Part shown: one piece after another, positions 51,333 through 62,359 of the stretch
Numbering within the stretch: the stretch's first letter is position 1
Layout of the letters: the number at the start of each line of letters is the position of its first letter
DNA from: Psychrobacter sp. JCM 18902
GTDB lineage: Bacteria > Pseudomonadota > Gammaproteobacteria > Pseudomonadales > Moraxellaceae
Direction of reading: 5' to 3'
Length of the DNA: 64,000 nt
Assembly (NCBI RefSeq): GCF_904846615.1
Contig: NZ_CAJHBK010000001.1
Location: 186,001 to 250,000 of the forward strand
Notes under the pieces: generated by a model
Seen by the model: the letters and a program-made list of their open reading frames with translations, nothing else
Told to the model about the DNA's origin: nothing
The model's database searches: none
Made by a program: the position numbers and the translations under genes

Positions 51333-52673
51333 TTACATCCTTGGAGTACCACCAGGTATACGAGTACGACCACCACCTTTACCTGAAGCATTGGCACTAC
51401 CTTCGCCGATGATAACCTGCTCACCTTCTTTTAAACCACTTAAAATCTGCGCATTTACTCGGTTATCAATGCCTACTTCTACTGTGCGAGGTTCTACTGT
51501 GCCGTCATCACTTAGTACGCGTACAACCTTGCTGGTTTTTGCTTGACCTTCAGTTTGATTTCTCGCGGGTCTTTCTTGTATAGCTGCTGATGGCACAAGC
51601 AACGCGTCTTTGGCTTGATCGATGATGATATAAATCTGGGCGGTCATATCAATACGAAATAATCGCTCAGGGTTAGCTACTTCAACATAGCCAACATAGT
51701 AGATCGCAGAATCGGTTGAGCTGGTCTTGCTAATTTCCTCAGGTGCCGGCTCAATAGCTGTCAGTGTCGCATCATACTGCTTGTCTGGATTACCGATGAT
51801 ATTAAAGTAGGCGGGCATACCAGCATTGACATTGATAACATCGGCTTCGGAGATTTGTGCGTTGATTCTAACAGTAGACAAATCTGCTAAAGTTACGATG
51901 GTCGGGGCTGTTTGATTGGCATTGACCGTCGTGCCTTGCTCTGTGGTCACTGAGACGACAGTACCTGATATTGGCGCGCGAATCGTTGTATAGCTAAGGT
52001 CTTCTTGAGCCGTTGCGACATTGGTTTGAGACTTTCGTAATGCTGCTTGTTGGCTATTAATGTTTGCAGTGGCTGTTGCAATGGCGGCTTGTGCCGTATC
52101 AATAGCAGCGCGTGCATTGGCAACGGCTGCTTTTGCGGTCTCGACACTGGTCGCTTGTGTATCATATTCTTGTTGTGAGATAGCATCGATAGCGACTAAT
52201 TCTTGCAAACGTGCAAAATCAGACTGTGCTTGTTTAAGCTCAGACTGACGGCTGGCAAGATCAGCATAGGCACTTTTTAGACTAGCTTGTTTGCTCAACG
52301 ATTCTGCTTGCGCACTTTGTAGCGCGGCTTCGCTTTGCTCAAGACTGGCTTGTTCATTGCTCAGGCTGTTCTTCTGAGTCACTTGATCAATCTGTGCAAT
52401 CAAATCGCCTTGTTTCACCTCGTCACCCACTTCTACATAGAGGTTTGTGACCTCACCAGAAACCTGTGCACCGACATCAACGGTATTAAGTGCTTTAACT
52501 TTACCTGATGCCATGACATTGTTTTCGATATCACCAACCTCAACAGGTGCGGTTAAATAACTGGGTTTTTCTTCCTCTGGTTTTAAAAAAGTATAGGCCA
52601 AAGCCCCTAATGCTACGATGATTAAGGCGATGACACCCCATTTGATAGCAGACTTTTTGCTTATTTTGCGCAT
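51333..52673 (-). CDS. macA: MacA-type periplasmic adaptor (HlyD/RND family)
   Basis: A 446-residue adaptor with one N-terminal membrane anchor (WGVIALIIVALGALAYTFL). Then come a lipoyl/barrel half (NNVMASGKVKALNTVDVGAQ), a long coiled-coil hairpin rich in Ala/Gln (about residues 110-220) and the barrel return (YTTIRAPISGTVVSV). It joins MacB to an outer-membrane TolC duct. The end is Gly/Arg-rich. GGATTG lies before the ATG. It is first in the macA-macB unit. Confidence 0.93.
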   Translation of the reverse strand: MRKISKKSAIKWGVIALIIVALGALAYTFLKPEEEKPSYLTAPVEVGDIENNVMASGKVKALNTVDVGAQVSGEVTNLYVEVGDEVKQGDLIAQIDQVTQKNSLSNEQASLEQSEAALQSAQAESLSKQASLKSAYADLASRQSELKQAQSDFARLQELVAIDAISQQEYDTQATSVETAKAAVANARAAIDTAQAAIATATANINSQQAALRKSQTNVATAQEDLSYTTIRAPISGTVVSVTTEQGTTVNANQTAPTIVTLADLSTVRINAQISEADVINVNAGMPAYFNIIGNPDKQYDATLTAIEPAPEEISKTSSTDSAIYYVGYVEVANPERLFRIDMTAQIYIIIDQAKDALLVPSAAIQERPARNQTEGQAKTSKVVRVLSDDGTVEPRTVEVGIDNRVNAQILSGLKEGEQVIIGEGSANASGKGGGRTRIPGGTPRM

Positions 52674-52908
52674 AACAACAATCCAGTCACAATGAAATCA
52701 AGTGTACATATAGTAGAGGCTTGAAGTCCAAAAGGGAATGGTAGTTAGTTTAAGAAAGGTTAAGATAGTTTTTATGGAGGGAGACCAAGCACTGCGCTGA
52801 AAGTTATCAAAATTAAATTTTAGATAGGATGTCATCATAATAGAAGGGGATTAAAAATCGACTACGCAAGTAATGAAGACGTTGACGTATATTAAGAATA
52901 ATTGCTAT

Positions 52909-53985
52909 TTATCGTGCAGTAAACAGCCGCTTACCTGATAACTCAAGCGCTGCCTGCAATAATAACTCCCACGCTGGCTGACGCACGAGTCCTTTGATGG
53001 CTTGGTCACATTTATAAAGCAGGGCAGGCCATTCAGCCGTTTGAGTTTTTGACTGGCGACGGCAAGCTTGCTGGTACAACCCTTGTTTGCTACGCCAGAT
53101 ACCAAGCGCTTGCGGGTCTTGCCCATCCATCAACTGCATAATTTGCCGCATGTCTTTACTAATCGCCCATAATACCAAGGTGGTTGGCTCGTCGGTGGCT
53201 TTGAGCTGAAACATGATTTTAGCGACTTGCGTGCTGTTACCGGCAAGCATGGCATCCGATAAATCAAAGACGCTAAACTGTGCATCACTGACCAACGTGG
53301 CTTGTAGATCCTTAATGTCTAAGGCAACATTGTTTGGAAGTTGTGTAGAGTGATCAGCCTGATGATTAGACTCAATATTCTTAGCGACTAGCTGCGGCGC
53401 AAATAAGTAGGAGAGCCGCCATAAGGTCTGATAAGCGCTTAGCAGATGGTGCTCAGTATGCGACATAAGCAGCTGCCAGGCTTCTTGCGATAGTCGTAAA
53501 CCAAACTGCTGAGCTTGTATTTGCAGGAGCTGCTGTCGTTGCTGCTCATTATATAAATTGCAATCAATGACATGACCATATTGAGCAAATGGCGTAAACC
53601 ATTTGCTGCTTTGCGCTCGTTTGTCTTGTTTGGGCGTGAGCCACAATAAACTATGACTGTGCGTCCCTGTTTGAGCTTCAACGGCAAAGCGCTCAAGCTC
53701 AGTGATGACCGCCTTGTCAGGCTTATGGTTGCCTGTCACGATCAAGGCACTGGCATCATCAAATAAAGACTGGCTACCAAGCTCTGACAATACTTCTTGC
53801 CAGCTCTTGACTGATATCAGCTCAATACGCTTGATCGCGTAATTCTGCGCGCGCCAATGTGGTCGCAGGGCATCGATGAGCCATTGACTGAGTAGTGGCT
53901 CATCACCATGCGCCAGCCACAAGCCCGCGACTGCAACGGAAGGCTGTAGTAGCTTTGGGTAGGCTTGTATAAAAGTATCTTGCAT
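52909..53985 (-). CDS. holA: DNA polymerase III delta subunit
   Basis: A 358-residue protein at the position and with the pattern of HolA, the clamp-loader arm that opens the beta clamp. WLAHGDEPLLSQWLIDALRP near the N-terminus, LIVTGNHKPDKAV and the late FQLKATDEPTTLVLWAISKD are recognisable. It follows lptE and leuS in the conserved order leuS-lptE-holA on the same strand, which strengthens the call. The ribosome site is weak, consistent with coupling to lptE 58 bp upstream. Confidence 0.93.
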   Translation of the reverse strand: MQDTFIQAYPKLLQPSVAVAGLWLAHGDEPLLSQWLIDALRPHWRAQNYAIKRIELISVKSWQEVLSELGSQSLFDDASALIVTGNHKPDKAVITELERFAVEAQTGTHSHSLLWLTPKQDKRAQSSKWFTPFAQYGHVIDCNLYNEQQRQQLLQIQAQQFGLRLSQEAWQLLMSHTEHHLLSAYQTLWRLSYLFAPQLVAKNIESNHQADHSTQLPNNVALDIKDLQATLVSDAQFSVFDLSDAMLAGNSTQVAKIMFQLKATDEPTTLVLWAISKDMRQIMQLMDGQDPQALGIWRSKQGLYQQACRRQSKTQTAEWPALLYKCDQAIKGLVRQPAWELLLQAALELSGKRLFTAR

Positions 53986-54043
53986 AGGGTAATAAGTACA
54001 CAGATTGATGAAAATAAACGTGGAATGTGTTGCGCATTATAAA

Positions 54044-54763
54044 TTATGGGTTTGGCACCACCACCGCGATCGACGTTGAGCCATTACCGCTTTGCACAGA
54101 TTGTCTGACTCCAGAAGAGCTGACCTTGGGTAGGGAGATGGCGACATATTGATCAGTAATTCGGCGTGCTAAACTGTCATAGAGCCAGTCACGAATTTGA
54201 TCGCCTTGCTGATCATCAGTGCTTACCGATGCTTCATTATATTGATAGCTACGCTCGACTTGGATGGAGTTGCTTAGCGTAATTGGTTTACCATTTTCCA
54301 TAGTCTGATAGCTGACATCTGCTGAAAGTACCAAGCGTATCTCTGTCAAGACACCGACCAGCTCATAACGCTTAAAACGCACGTTATTGATGGTGATAGC
54401 GGCAATAGGTTCAGCACTTACTTGTTTGTTATTGTTCGCAACATCAGCTGCTGTCATGTTGTCAATGACATCAACACCTAAAGTTTTTAGGCGTCTTGTC
54501 AATGGCAGCTTAAGCGGAAATGAGGTGCGATTGTCTTCGAGAATCACGGCTGTTTTGGCGACATCAAGCAGCATCGGCGCATCATAGCCACGCAGTTGAA
54601 AGCCGCAGCCACTAATAGCTGCCGTTGCACTTAGTAGCGTAAACATTGGCAGGGCAGTTAGAAAAGCCGCCGCCAGTTTTTGTCCGCTTGATTTTTTGGC
54701 AAAAGCGTCTTTTTTGCTTAAGCTGGCTTTGGGTGACTGACCTGCTCGATATTTATACGACAT
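54044..54763 (-). CDS. lptE: LPS-assembly lipoprotein LptE
   Basis: A 239-residue outer-membrane lipoprotein that plugs LptD and helps insert lipopolysaccharide. The N-terminus is positively charged and unusually long (about 52 residues before the lipobox), with the lipobox ISGC followed by GFQLRGYDAP, the typical LptE start. YQYNEASVSTDDQQGDQIRD and the late LARRITDQYVAIS also fit. AGGATAG precedes the ATG. An internal ATG nearer the membrane segment may be the true start. Gene order confirms the call. Confidence 0.9.
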   Translation of the reverse strand: MSYKYRAGQSPKASLSKKDAFAKKSSGQKLAAAFLTALPMFTLLSATAAISGCGFQLRGYDAPMLLDVAKTAVILEDNRTSFPLKLPLTRRLKTLGVDVIDNMTAADVANNNKQVSAEPIAAITINNVRFKRYELVGVLTEIRLVLSADVSYQTMENGKPITLSNSIQVERSYQYNEASVSTDDQQGDQIRDWLYDSLARRITDQYVAISLPKVSSSGVRQSVQSGNGSTSIAVVVPNP

Positions 54764-54836
54764 AATCGCTATCCTAATATTATAAAAAGGCTCAGACTAA
54801 TCATTAAACTAATAAAAAGTACTGAGCCTAAAAAAT

Positions 54837-57524
54837 CTAGCCTACCACCACGATGTTTACCAGCTTATTAGGGACGACGATTTCTTTTTTGATGTCGCCA
54901 GTCAAGAATTTTGCCACACTTTCCATTGAACGTGCTTGTGCTTTTAGCTGTTCTGGATCGCTATTTGGGGCTACATCCATTTTACCGCGCATTTTACCAT
55001 TGACCTGTACTACCATCGTGATCATATCTTGTACCAGAGCGCTTTTATCAACTTCTGGATAATTCAAGGTAACGGTATCTAAACCCAATTGCTCAAGTAA
55101 ATGTTCACCAATGTGCGGCGCATATACAGATAGCATAATCAGCAGATCCGTCAATGCCTCATGCTGTACCTGTAGGTCTTGCTTGCTATTGGCCTTAAAG
55201 CCAGTCAGCTCGTTGGCAAGCTCCATCAAACTTGATACAGGCGTGTTCAATGCCAAACGATCACCCAAATCACTATCAATTTTAGCAATGGTTTCATGGG
55301 TTTTACGGCGTAAGTTTTTGGCTTCTTTGCTTAAGCCATCAGTGCTCAAAGCTTCATTGTTCAGCGTCTCGATACTTAGGTTCGCGGCAGTAAGCGCTTG
55401 CATGTGTTCAGTAGCAATACGCCATACTTTTTTGACGAAGTTATAAGGGCCTTTGAGCGCATCATCTGACCATTCTAGCGTTTGATCCGCAGGTGCGGTG
55501 AAGAGCGTATAGAGACGAACGGTATCAGCGCCGTATTTATCGATGGTAATTTGCGGATCGACACCGTTATTTTTTGACTTAGACATTTTTTCGATTTTGC
55601 CAATGGTCACGGGCTGCCCATCAGATTTTAAGATGGCTTTAATCGGTTGACCACGTTCGTCATAGTCGATATCAATGTCTTCTGCAAAGTAGTAGGTGGT
55701 ACTGCCATCCGCATTTAGGCGATAGAATGTCCCTGCCAATACCATGCCTTGCGTCATCAAATTAGCAAACGGCTCATTTCCTGACACCAAGTCTTCATCA
55801 CGCATCAGTTTATGGAAGAAGCGTGCATAGAGTAGATGCATCACCGCGTGCTCAACACCGCCGATGTATTGATCGACAGGCAGCCACTTATTGGCGGCAG
55901 ATTTGTTGACCATGCTTTGCGCATCATTTGGGCTTGCAAAGCGTGCATAGTACCAGCTTGACTCCACAAAGGTATCAAAGGTATCGGTTTCGCGCTCAGC
56001 AGGATTACCGCATTTAGGACATGTCGTATTGACAAATTCTGGAATGTTTTTTAACGGATTTCCGCGACCATCAGGAACGACATCAGTCGGCAAGACAACG
56101 GGCAAATCTTGCTCTTCGACAGGTACGGTGCCGCAATGCTCACAGTTTACCATTGGGATAGGGCAGCCCCAATAACGCTGGCGAGAGACACCCCAATCAC
56201 GGAGACGGTATTGGATTTTTTTCTTAGCAAGCTCTTGTGGTTCTAGTTTGGTCAGCATCGCTTCAAATGCTTGCTCAAAGTCTAACCCATCAAATTCACC
56301 TGAATTGACCAAAGTATTGCGTTCGGTATAAGCACGATTAATCTCAGTATCGTTCGCCTTTGCATCTGTTTCCAACGCATCGAAATAGCCGACAGGGATA
56401 TCGATGACTTGTTTAATGGGTAAGCTGTATTTAATCGCAAATTCATAATCACGCTCATCATGAGCAGGGACAGCCATCACCGCGCCTGAGCCGTAGCTCA
56501 TGAGCACATAGTTAGCAACCCATACTGGCACTTCTTCGCCAGTGAGTGGGTGCGTGACCGTAAGACCAGTAGCCATGCCGATTTTTTCAGCTTTAGCTAG
56601 GTCTGCTTCTGCAACTGAGCCTTTTTTGCAAAGCGCACAGAATTGCGCAATCGCTTCATCATGCTCAGCCGCATACTGCGCTAGCGGATGTTCGGCCGCG
56701 ACTGCCACATAAGTCACACCCATCAAAGTATCAGGGCGAGTAGTGAACACATCTAAGGTATTGGTCTCGCCAGCAAGCTCATAAGGGAAGTGTACTTCCA
56801 TGCCTGCGCTACGACCAATCCAGTTGCGCTGCATGGTCAATACTTCTGATGGCCAGTGACCTTCTAATTGGTCTAAGTCATCAAGTAATTCGTCAGCATA
56901 ATCAGTGATATTAAAGTAATACATCGGAATGTCGCGCTTTTCGACCGCAGCGCCACTACGCCAGCCTTTACCATCGATGACTTGCTCGTTGGCTAAGACG
57001 GTATTATCAACAGGATCCCAGTTGACGGTCGACAGTTTTTTGTAGACCAAGCCTTTTTTGTACAACTGCAAAAACAACCACTGTTCCCACTGATAATACT
57101 CAGGGCTGCAAGTGGCAAATTCACGTGACCAGTCGATTGATAAGCCAAGCAGTTTAAGCTGCGCGCGCATGCTGTCAATATTGGCAAACGTCCATTTGGC
57201 AGGCGGCGTCTGATTGGCAATGGCGGCGTTTTCTGCTGGCAAGCCAAAACCATCCCAGCCCATAGGCTGCATGACTTCATAGCCCTTGAGGCGATAATAA
57301 CGGCTCAGTACATCAGAGATGGTATAGTTACGCACGTGACCCATATGCAGCTTACCGCTTGGGTAAGGGAACATCGACAGCATATAGCGACTTGGCTTAT
57401 CGCTTGGCTCATTGCTCACTTCAAAGCGCTTGTCAGTTGCCCATTTGGCTTGCTGCGCCGCTTCTATCGCTTGTGGGTTATAATGATTGTTTTCAGCTTG
57501 GTCAGATGTCACAGTATTGCTCAT
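54837..57524 (-). CDS. leuS: Leucyl-tRNA synthetase
   Basis: The 895-residue class I enzyme charges tRNA-Leu. The HIGH motif is in [17 protein letters not shown] (about residues 52-68) and KMSKS in [14 protein letters not shown] (about 650). The zinc and editing domains are intact ([38 protein letters not shown]). It is the first gene of the leuS-lptE-holA unit. The ribosome site is weak. Confidence 0.98.
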   Translation of the reverse strand: MSNTVTSDQAENNHYNPQAIEAAQQAKWATDKRFEVSNEPSDKPSRYMLSMFPYPSGKLHMGHVRNYTISDVLSRYYRLKGYEVMQPMGWDGFGLPAENAAIANQTPPAKWTFANIDSMRAQLKLLGLSIDWSREFATCSPEYYQWEQWLFLQLYKKGLVYKKLSTVNWDPVDNTVLANEQVIDGKGWRSGAAVEKRDIPMYYFNITDYADELLDDLDQLEGHWPSEVLTMQRNWIGRSAGMEVHFPYELAGETNTLDVFTTRPDTLMGVTYVAVAAEHPLAQYAAEHDEAIAQFCALCKKGSVAEADLAKAEKIGMATGLTVTHPLTGEEVPVWVANYVLMSYGSGAVMAVPAHDERDYEFAIKYSLPIKQVIDIPVGYFDALETDAKANDTEINRAYTERNTLVNSGEFDGLDFEQAFEAMLTKLEPQELAKKKIQYRLRDWGVSRQRYWGCPIPMVNCEHCGTVPVEEQDLPVVLPTDVVPDGRGNPLKNIPEFVNTTCPKCGNPAERETDTFDTFVESSWYYARFASPNDAQSMVNKSAANKWLPVDQYIGGVEHAVMHLLYARFFHKLMRDEDLVSGNEPFANLMTQGMVLAGTFYRLNADGSTTYYFAEDIDIDYDERGQPIKAILKSDGQPVTIGKIEKMSKSKNNGVDPQITIDKYGADTVRLYTLFTAPADQTLEWSDDALKGPYNFVKKVWRIATEHMQALTAANLSIETLNNEALSTDGLSKEAKNLRRKTHETIAKIDSDLGDRLALNTPVSSLMELANELTGFKANSKQDLQVQHEALTDLLIMLSVYAPHIGEHLLEQLGLDTVTLNYPEVDKSALVQDMITMVVQVNGKMRGKMDVAPNSDPEQLKAQARSMESVAKFLTGDIKKEIVVPNKLVNIVVVG

Positions 57525-57667
57525 AGTTGGCTCGAGATTGAATATTTTGATAAGAAATTAGATAGGCTAGAATAGCGCAAATCGGCAAAAAATGCGATGG
57601 GGCAGCGCAATAATAGAGCAGTATTAAATACTATATAAATACTTATGGACTTACAGTAAGGCTAGGC

Positions 57668-58279
57668 ATGCAAAAACTAAAAAAAGGGCAAGTATTAACA
57701 TATCCTATTGATTTGTATTTATCAAACAAACACATATTATTAATTTTGGCTTTGGGGTTGTTGATTTTTCCGCTGTATTATTACGGCGTACCTATAATGC
57801 AAGAGGAGGGCGGTTGGGTTGCCGTCATAATCTTGTTGTTACTTATAATACTTATCGTTTTAGGAGTAATAGTGTCATTACTGGCTTTACTTAGCGGTAA
57901 ACCTGCCTTACAGATCAGTACGAATGGACTAACTATTTTGCAAGTTCTACGCAAGTCAAAACAAAAATCTGTGTTGTGGCGTGATGTTGAGTGTATAGAT
58001 ATAAGTTATCAGGTTTATGGTAGAACAGAGACTTGGGCATTGGTTATTCAACCCAAACAAGGTAAGGTCATACAGTATCCGTTAAAAACTATGAGGTACA
58101 AAGATACGCTACTCAATGAGATGGAGATTTATCATATTGTTAAACTCGCTTTTGAAGGAAAGCCTGCCATACATTATCAGTCGATTGAAATGGAAAGAAT
58201 AAAGCTGATTACTAAAAAAACCAAATGGCTATTATTAATTATTTTTATACTGTTATCGCTCGTTTATTTTTTTCAGTAA
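57668..58279 (+). CDS. Membrane protein with a PH-like middle domain, function unknown
   Basis: A 203-residue protein. Two hydrophobic segments (HILLILALGLLIFPLYYYGV and VAVIILLLLIILIVLGVIVS) lie near the N-terminus, then a soluble part of about 100 residues including LQISTNGLTILQVL and WRDVECIDISY, and a last hydrophobic segment at the C-terminus. The layout recalls STM3941-type proteins with a PH-like domain, but I do not claim a function. AAGG precedes the ATG. The next gene starts 38 bp later. Confidence 0.7.
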   Translation: MQKLKKGQVLTYPIDLYLSNKHILLILALGLLIFPLYYYGVPIMQEEGGWVAVIILLLLIILIVLGVIVSLLALLSGKPALQISTNGLTILQVLRKSKQKSVLWRDVECIDISYQVYGRTETWALVIQPKQGKVIQYPLKTMRYKDTLLNEMEIYHIVKLAFEGKPAIHYQSIEMERIKLITKKTKWLLLIIFILLSLVYFFQ

Positions 58280-58317
58280 ATAAGCATTTAATTTATATTT
58301 GACGTTGAGGAGTCTCT

Positions 58318-58689
58318 ATGACCATCACTATTTACGGTATCAAATCGTGCAGCACCATGAAAAAAGCTTTTACTAAGCTTGATGATCTAGGCGTTAGCTA
58401 TGAATTTCATGATTATAAAAAACAAGGTATCGATAAAGATAGCGTTAAGCGTTGGGTAAATGAGATAGGTATTGATAAAGTACTGAACAAGCGTGGCACC
58501 ACATGGCGCAAGCTGACCGAAGAGCAAAAGCAATCAGCAGATGCCAATATAGATAACGCGATTGACCTGCTAGTAGAGAATACCAGTATGATTAAGCGTC
58601 CGATAGTTGAAGGTGAGCTGACTGATAAAAACAAGAATATATTACTATGCGGTTATGATGAAGCTGAGTTTGATAAATTTTTTTCGTAA
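58318..58689 (+). CDS. ArsC/Spx-like (YffB) thioredoxin-fold protein
   Basis: A 123-residue protein. The N-terminal ITIYGIKSCSTMKKAFTKLD (residues 2-21) carries the conserved CxxxK-type site, and LNKRGTTWRKLTEEQK with the late MIKRPIVEGELTDKN are YffB/ArsC-family features. YffB-type proteins do not reduce arsenate with certainty; some act as glutathione-dependent reductases. GAGGAG is 6 bp before the ATG. It has a single cysteine in the active region. Confidence 0.88.
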   Translation: MTITIYGIKSCSTMKKAFTKLDDLGVSYEFHDYKKQGIDKDSVKRWVNEIGIDKVLNKRGTTWRKLTEEQKQSADANIDNAIDLLVENTSMIKRPIVEGELTDKNKNILLCGYDEAEFDKFFS

Positions 58690-58710
58690 AAGAATACGGC
58701 TACCATCAAT

Positions 58711-58743
58711 GAAGCCCGAGCTAAGAACCTCTTAGCTCGGGCT
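58711..58743. terminator. Bidirectional intrinsic terminator
   Basis: AGCCCGAGCTAAGA and TCTTAGCTCGGGCT form a 14-bp perfect stem between two convergent genes. The stop codon of the 77-residue gene (58721-58723) lies inside the stem. Confidence 0.88.
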
Positions 58744-58954
58744 CTATAACACCTAAAATAAACCAAATCACACTTGCGAGCCATATAAGCAAGACGTAAA
58801 AGCGAATTTGTTCAGCATTCCAATCTAGAGCAAACCAATCAATGAGGAAAAATGACTTCCACCCCTCTATCCATTTTGCGCCACCATAGCCAATAATCCA
58901 CCAGCAATACAGGCTTTCTAAGATAAAAAGTAGACACCAGAGCCACAATGCCAT
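58721..58954 (-). CDS. Small membrane protein, function unknown
   Basis: A 77-residue Trp-rich protein with two hydrophobic segments (LWLWCLLFILESLYCWWIIG and FYVLLIWLASVIWFILGVI). AGGAG lies before the ATG, and it starts 12 bp after the argB stop, so it is the last gene of the dut-algC-argB unit. I do not recognise it. Confidence 0.75.
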   Translation of the reverse strand: MALWLWCLLFILESLYCWWIIGYGGAKWIEGWKSFFLIDWFALDWNAEQIRFYVLLIWLASVIWFILGVIEPELRGS

Positions 58955-58966
58955 GATTTACTCCTG

Positions 58967-59890
<924 letters not shown>

Positions 59891-59963
59891 CTAAGTTATG
59901 GTATTAAAAAGTCATATTTTTATTTGACAGCAACTACTTTGACGGTAACTATTTTGCTCAAAA

Positions 59964-61742
59964 CTATTCGGCAGGAATAGCGACAATTTGTTCCGCCAGT
60001 TTTTTATCAAATGGGCGACATAAAGCGGCAAATTTTGCTTGAATGTCGCGTAAGTCTTCTATGCTATCACCAGCAAAGCGTGCGGTAAGATTGTGACTGG
60101 TATTTGATTGGCGGAGCACCCCAAAACCATGGGCGAAATCCAAACGCACGCCATCAATACAGCTCAGCTTCGTCCCCACTGGCAATAAGCATTTGGCTTG
60201 CTTGGACGTCACATATTGCCGACTCATCGAACAACGGCAAAGCGATGGCTGGCTAGTAGCTATCCAATGATCACCAGAATCTTTTGCTACAGTCGCTTCC
60301 ACGAGCTGGCGTAAATACTGACAAAATTTGGTCAGCTGCTCGACGATAGTATCGTCTTTTTTAAGGGTTTTAGGCATCGGCAAATAATGATCCGCCGTAC
60401 TGACCATAGCAGGCAATTGCTCTGTAATATCAGTCAGAGATTTTTCACCCTGAGCATCGTAAGCCGCTAGCCAATGCAGCAATCGCAAGGCCGCGTACAT
60501 GGCGTCATCATAAATAATAAAGCGGCTATCGTTAAATATGAAATGCCCTGACAATTCACCCGCAAAGACAATTTGACCAGCAGATTGCTGCATCTGTCGG
60601 CGCATAAAGCTGCTGCCCGTTTTACTGAGCACAGGTGTTGCGCCAAGCTCAGACAAGAGTTTCGGTAGATGATGGGAGCATTTAATATCAAAAAGGATTT
60701 GAAAAGGCAGTTGTGAACGGTCTGGGCTTTTAGAACACAGCGATTCGGGGTGTTCGGTCAGCGCCACTTGCGCTAATAAATATAGCAAGTGATCGGGCGT
60801 GACAACTTTACCGCTATTATCAACGATCATTAAGCGGTCGCCATCGCCATCAAAAGCGATACCTATATCTGCTTGATGTTGACGCACACTTCGCTGTAAT
60901 TGTTTAAGACGGTGTGGTTCAGTGGGATCTGGATTGCCAGAGGGAAAACTGCCATCTGCGATGTCATTAATCATGATGACTTGCTGGCAAAAATGCTCAA
61001 ATAAACGCTGGGCAATATTACTGGTCGCGCCATGCATACAGTCTATGACGATTACTACATCAAGGGTGCCAGATGGTTGTTGGTTATCTTTAAGAAGTAG
61101 TTTATTAGAGGGATGGATTTGCTTAAAAACTTGAGCGACAGCCTCAATATAAGTCGTCGTGACTTGTGCATCAGATAAATTGAACGGCTGATTGAAAATA
61201 GATTTAGCAATTGTATTTTTCAGCGTATTTTGAGCATCAACCTGTGCTTGAGAGTGATTGAGGTGGCAGGCATAGTTAGCCCGTGTTTTTTGCCAAAGCA
61301 ACTGAATCTCTGCATGGCTCGGAGATTGATGGTTGACCAACCATTTAATACCTAAAATGTCTTTAGCAGAATGACTGGCGGTGACGATAATGCCATGACC
61401 AGAATATTGCTCTGCCCAAAAAACCATCATGGGGGTAGTAATTAACCCCAGCTGGATAACCTGTAGGCCATATTCAATCATTATATTAGCCAATCTCTGA
61501 GCGATAATATTACTACCGAGACGCACATCATAACCAAGCACAATGACGGTTCTTTTACGGTCGATACTTGGTTTTGGCAGGCAGGCTTTGACAGGAGCTG
61601 CTGTTGGGTTGCAATCTGCGACACTATAAAGCTGAGCAAATGCCTTGCCCAATGCTTGAATAAAGTCAGTGGTAAAATGCTGGCGTGAACCACGAATATC
61701 ATAAGCACGAAATAAGCATTGCTGCGCAGCAAAAGACGGCAT
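59964..61742 (-). CDS. algC: Phosphomannomutase/phosphoglucomutase-like protein (AlgC family), variant
   Basis: The 592-residue protein has the AlgC layout but is about 130 residues longer than usual, with extra sequence near residues 40-65 and 150-225. The N-terminus LFRAYDIRGSRQHF, the metal loop IAFDGDGDRLMIVD and the sugar loop GELSGHFIF are normal. The active-site serine loop reads TASHSAKD instead of TASHNPKD, and the phosphate loop RQSNTSHNLTARF has His for the usual Pro and lacks the following Glu. The enzyme should move phosphate on hexoses for LPS or exopolysaccharide precursors. The changes leave activity uncertain. AGGAGA precedes the ATG; it sits between dut and argB. Confidence 0.87.
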   Translation of the reverse strand: MPSFAAQQCLFRAYDIRGSRQHFTTDFIQALGKAFAQLYSVADCNPTAAPVKACLPKPSIDRKRTVIVLGYDVRLGSNIIAQRLANIMIEYGLQVIQLGLITTPMMVFWAEQYSGHGIIVTASHSAKDILGIKWLVNHQSPSHAEIQLLWQKTRANYACHLNHSQAQVDAQNTLKNTIAKSIFNQPFNLSDAQVTTTYIEAVAQVFKQIHPSNKLLLKDNQQPSGTLDVVIVIDCMHGATSNIAQRLFEHFCQQVIMINDIADGSFPSGNPDPTEPHRLKQLQRSVRQHQADIGIAFDGDGDRLMIVDNSGKVVTPDHLLYLLAQVALTEHPESLCSKSPDRSQLPFQILFDIKCSHHLPKLLSELGATPVLSKTGSSFMRRQMQQSAGQIVFAGELSGHFIFNDSRFIIYDDAMYAALRLLHWLAAYDAQGEKSLTDITEQLPAMVSTADHYLPMPKTLKKDDTIVEQLTKFCQYLRQLVEATVAKDSGDHWIATSQPSLCRCSMSRQYVTSKQAKCLLPVGTKLSCIDGVRLDFAHGFGVLRQSNTSHNLTARFAGDSIEDLRDIQAKFAALCRPFDKKLAEQIVAIPAE

Positions 61743-61832
61743 CGCTTACTCTCCTTATGGCGTGATTCACGTGATGGTGATTTTGTGATGACTAAAATAC
61801 AATTAACATGGTAAATCAGTAATGATAACTGA

Positions 61833-62297
61833 TTATTGGCGGCCTGAATGTCCAAAGCCGCCCGCACCGCGTGCACTGGTATCACTAAATTCTGATACCA
61901 CTTCAAACTCAGGGCGGGCAACGGGTACGACGACATATTGTGCCATACGTTCCGCAGGATTCAACACAAAGTCTTCATTACTACGATTCCAAATACTGAC
62001 CATCAGCTCACCTTGATAATCGGCATCAATCAAGCCAACCAAATTACCCAAGACGATACCGTGCTTATGACCAAGACCTGAGCGCGGTAAAATCATCCCT
62101 GCAAAGTTAGGGTCTTGGATATAAACCGCCAAACCAGTACCAATTAAATGCGTGGCACCTGCTTTAATCGTCAATGGCTCATCAATACAAGCGCGCAAGT
62201 CGATACCAGCGCTGCCATCAGTGGCGCGTGTCGGTAACGAGAACGCTTTATCTTCAGTAATTTTAGGGTTTAATACTTTAACTTGTACAGCTTGCAT
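61833..62297 (-). CDS. dut: dUTP diphosphatase
   Basis: A 154-residue trimeric enzyme that splits dUTP into dUMP and pyrophosphate, keeping uracil out of DNA. The five motifs can be followed: [50 protein letters not shown] and [10 protein letters not shown], the last with His for the common Ser. The ribosome site is weak. It heads dut-algC-argB; algC is 90 bp downstream. Confidence 0.97.
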   Translation of the reverse strand: MQAVQVKVLNPKITEDKAFSLPTRATDGSAGIDLRACIDEPLTIKAGATHLIGTGLAVYIQDPNFAGMILPRSGLGHKHGIVLGNLVGLIDADYQGELMVSIWNRSNEDFVLNPAERMAQYVVVPVARPEFEVVSEFSDTSARGAGGFGHSGRQ

Positions 62298-62359
62298 AAC
62301 GCACTCACTTAACGGTTGGATAGTTTCTAAATAATATTGTTTGAACGTTGGCTATGTGA

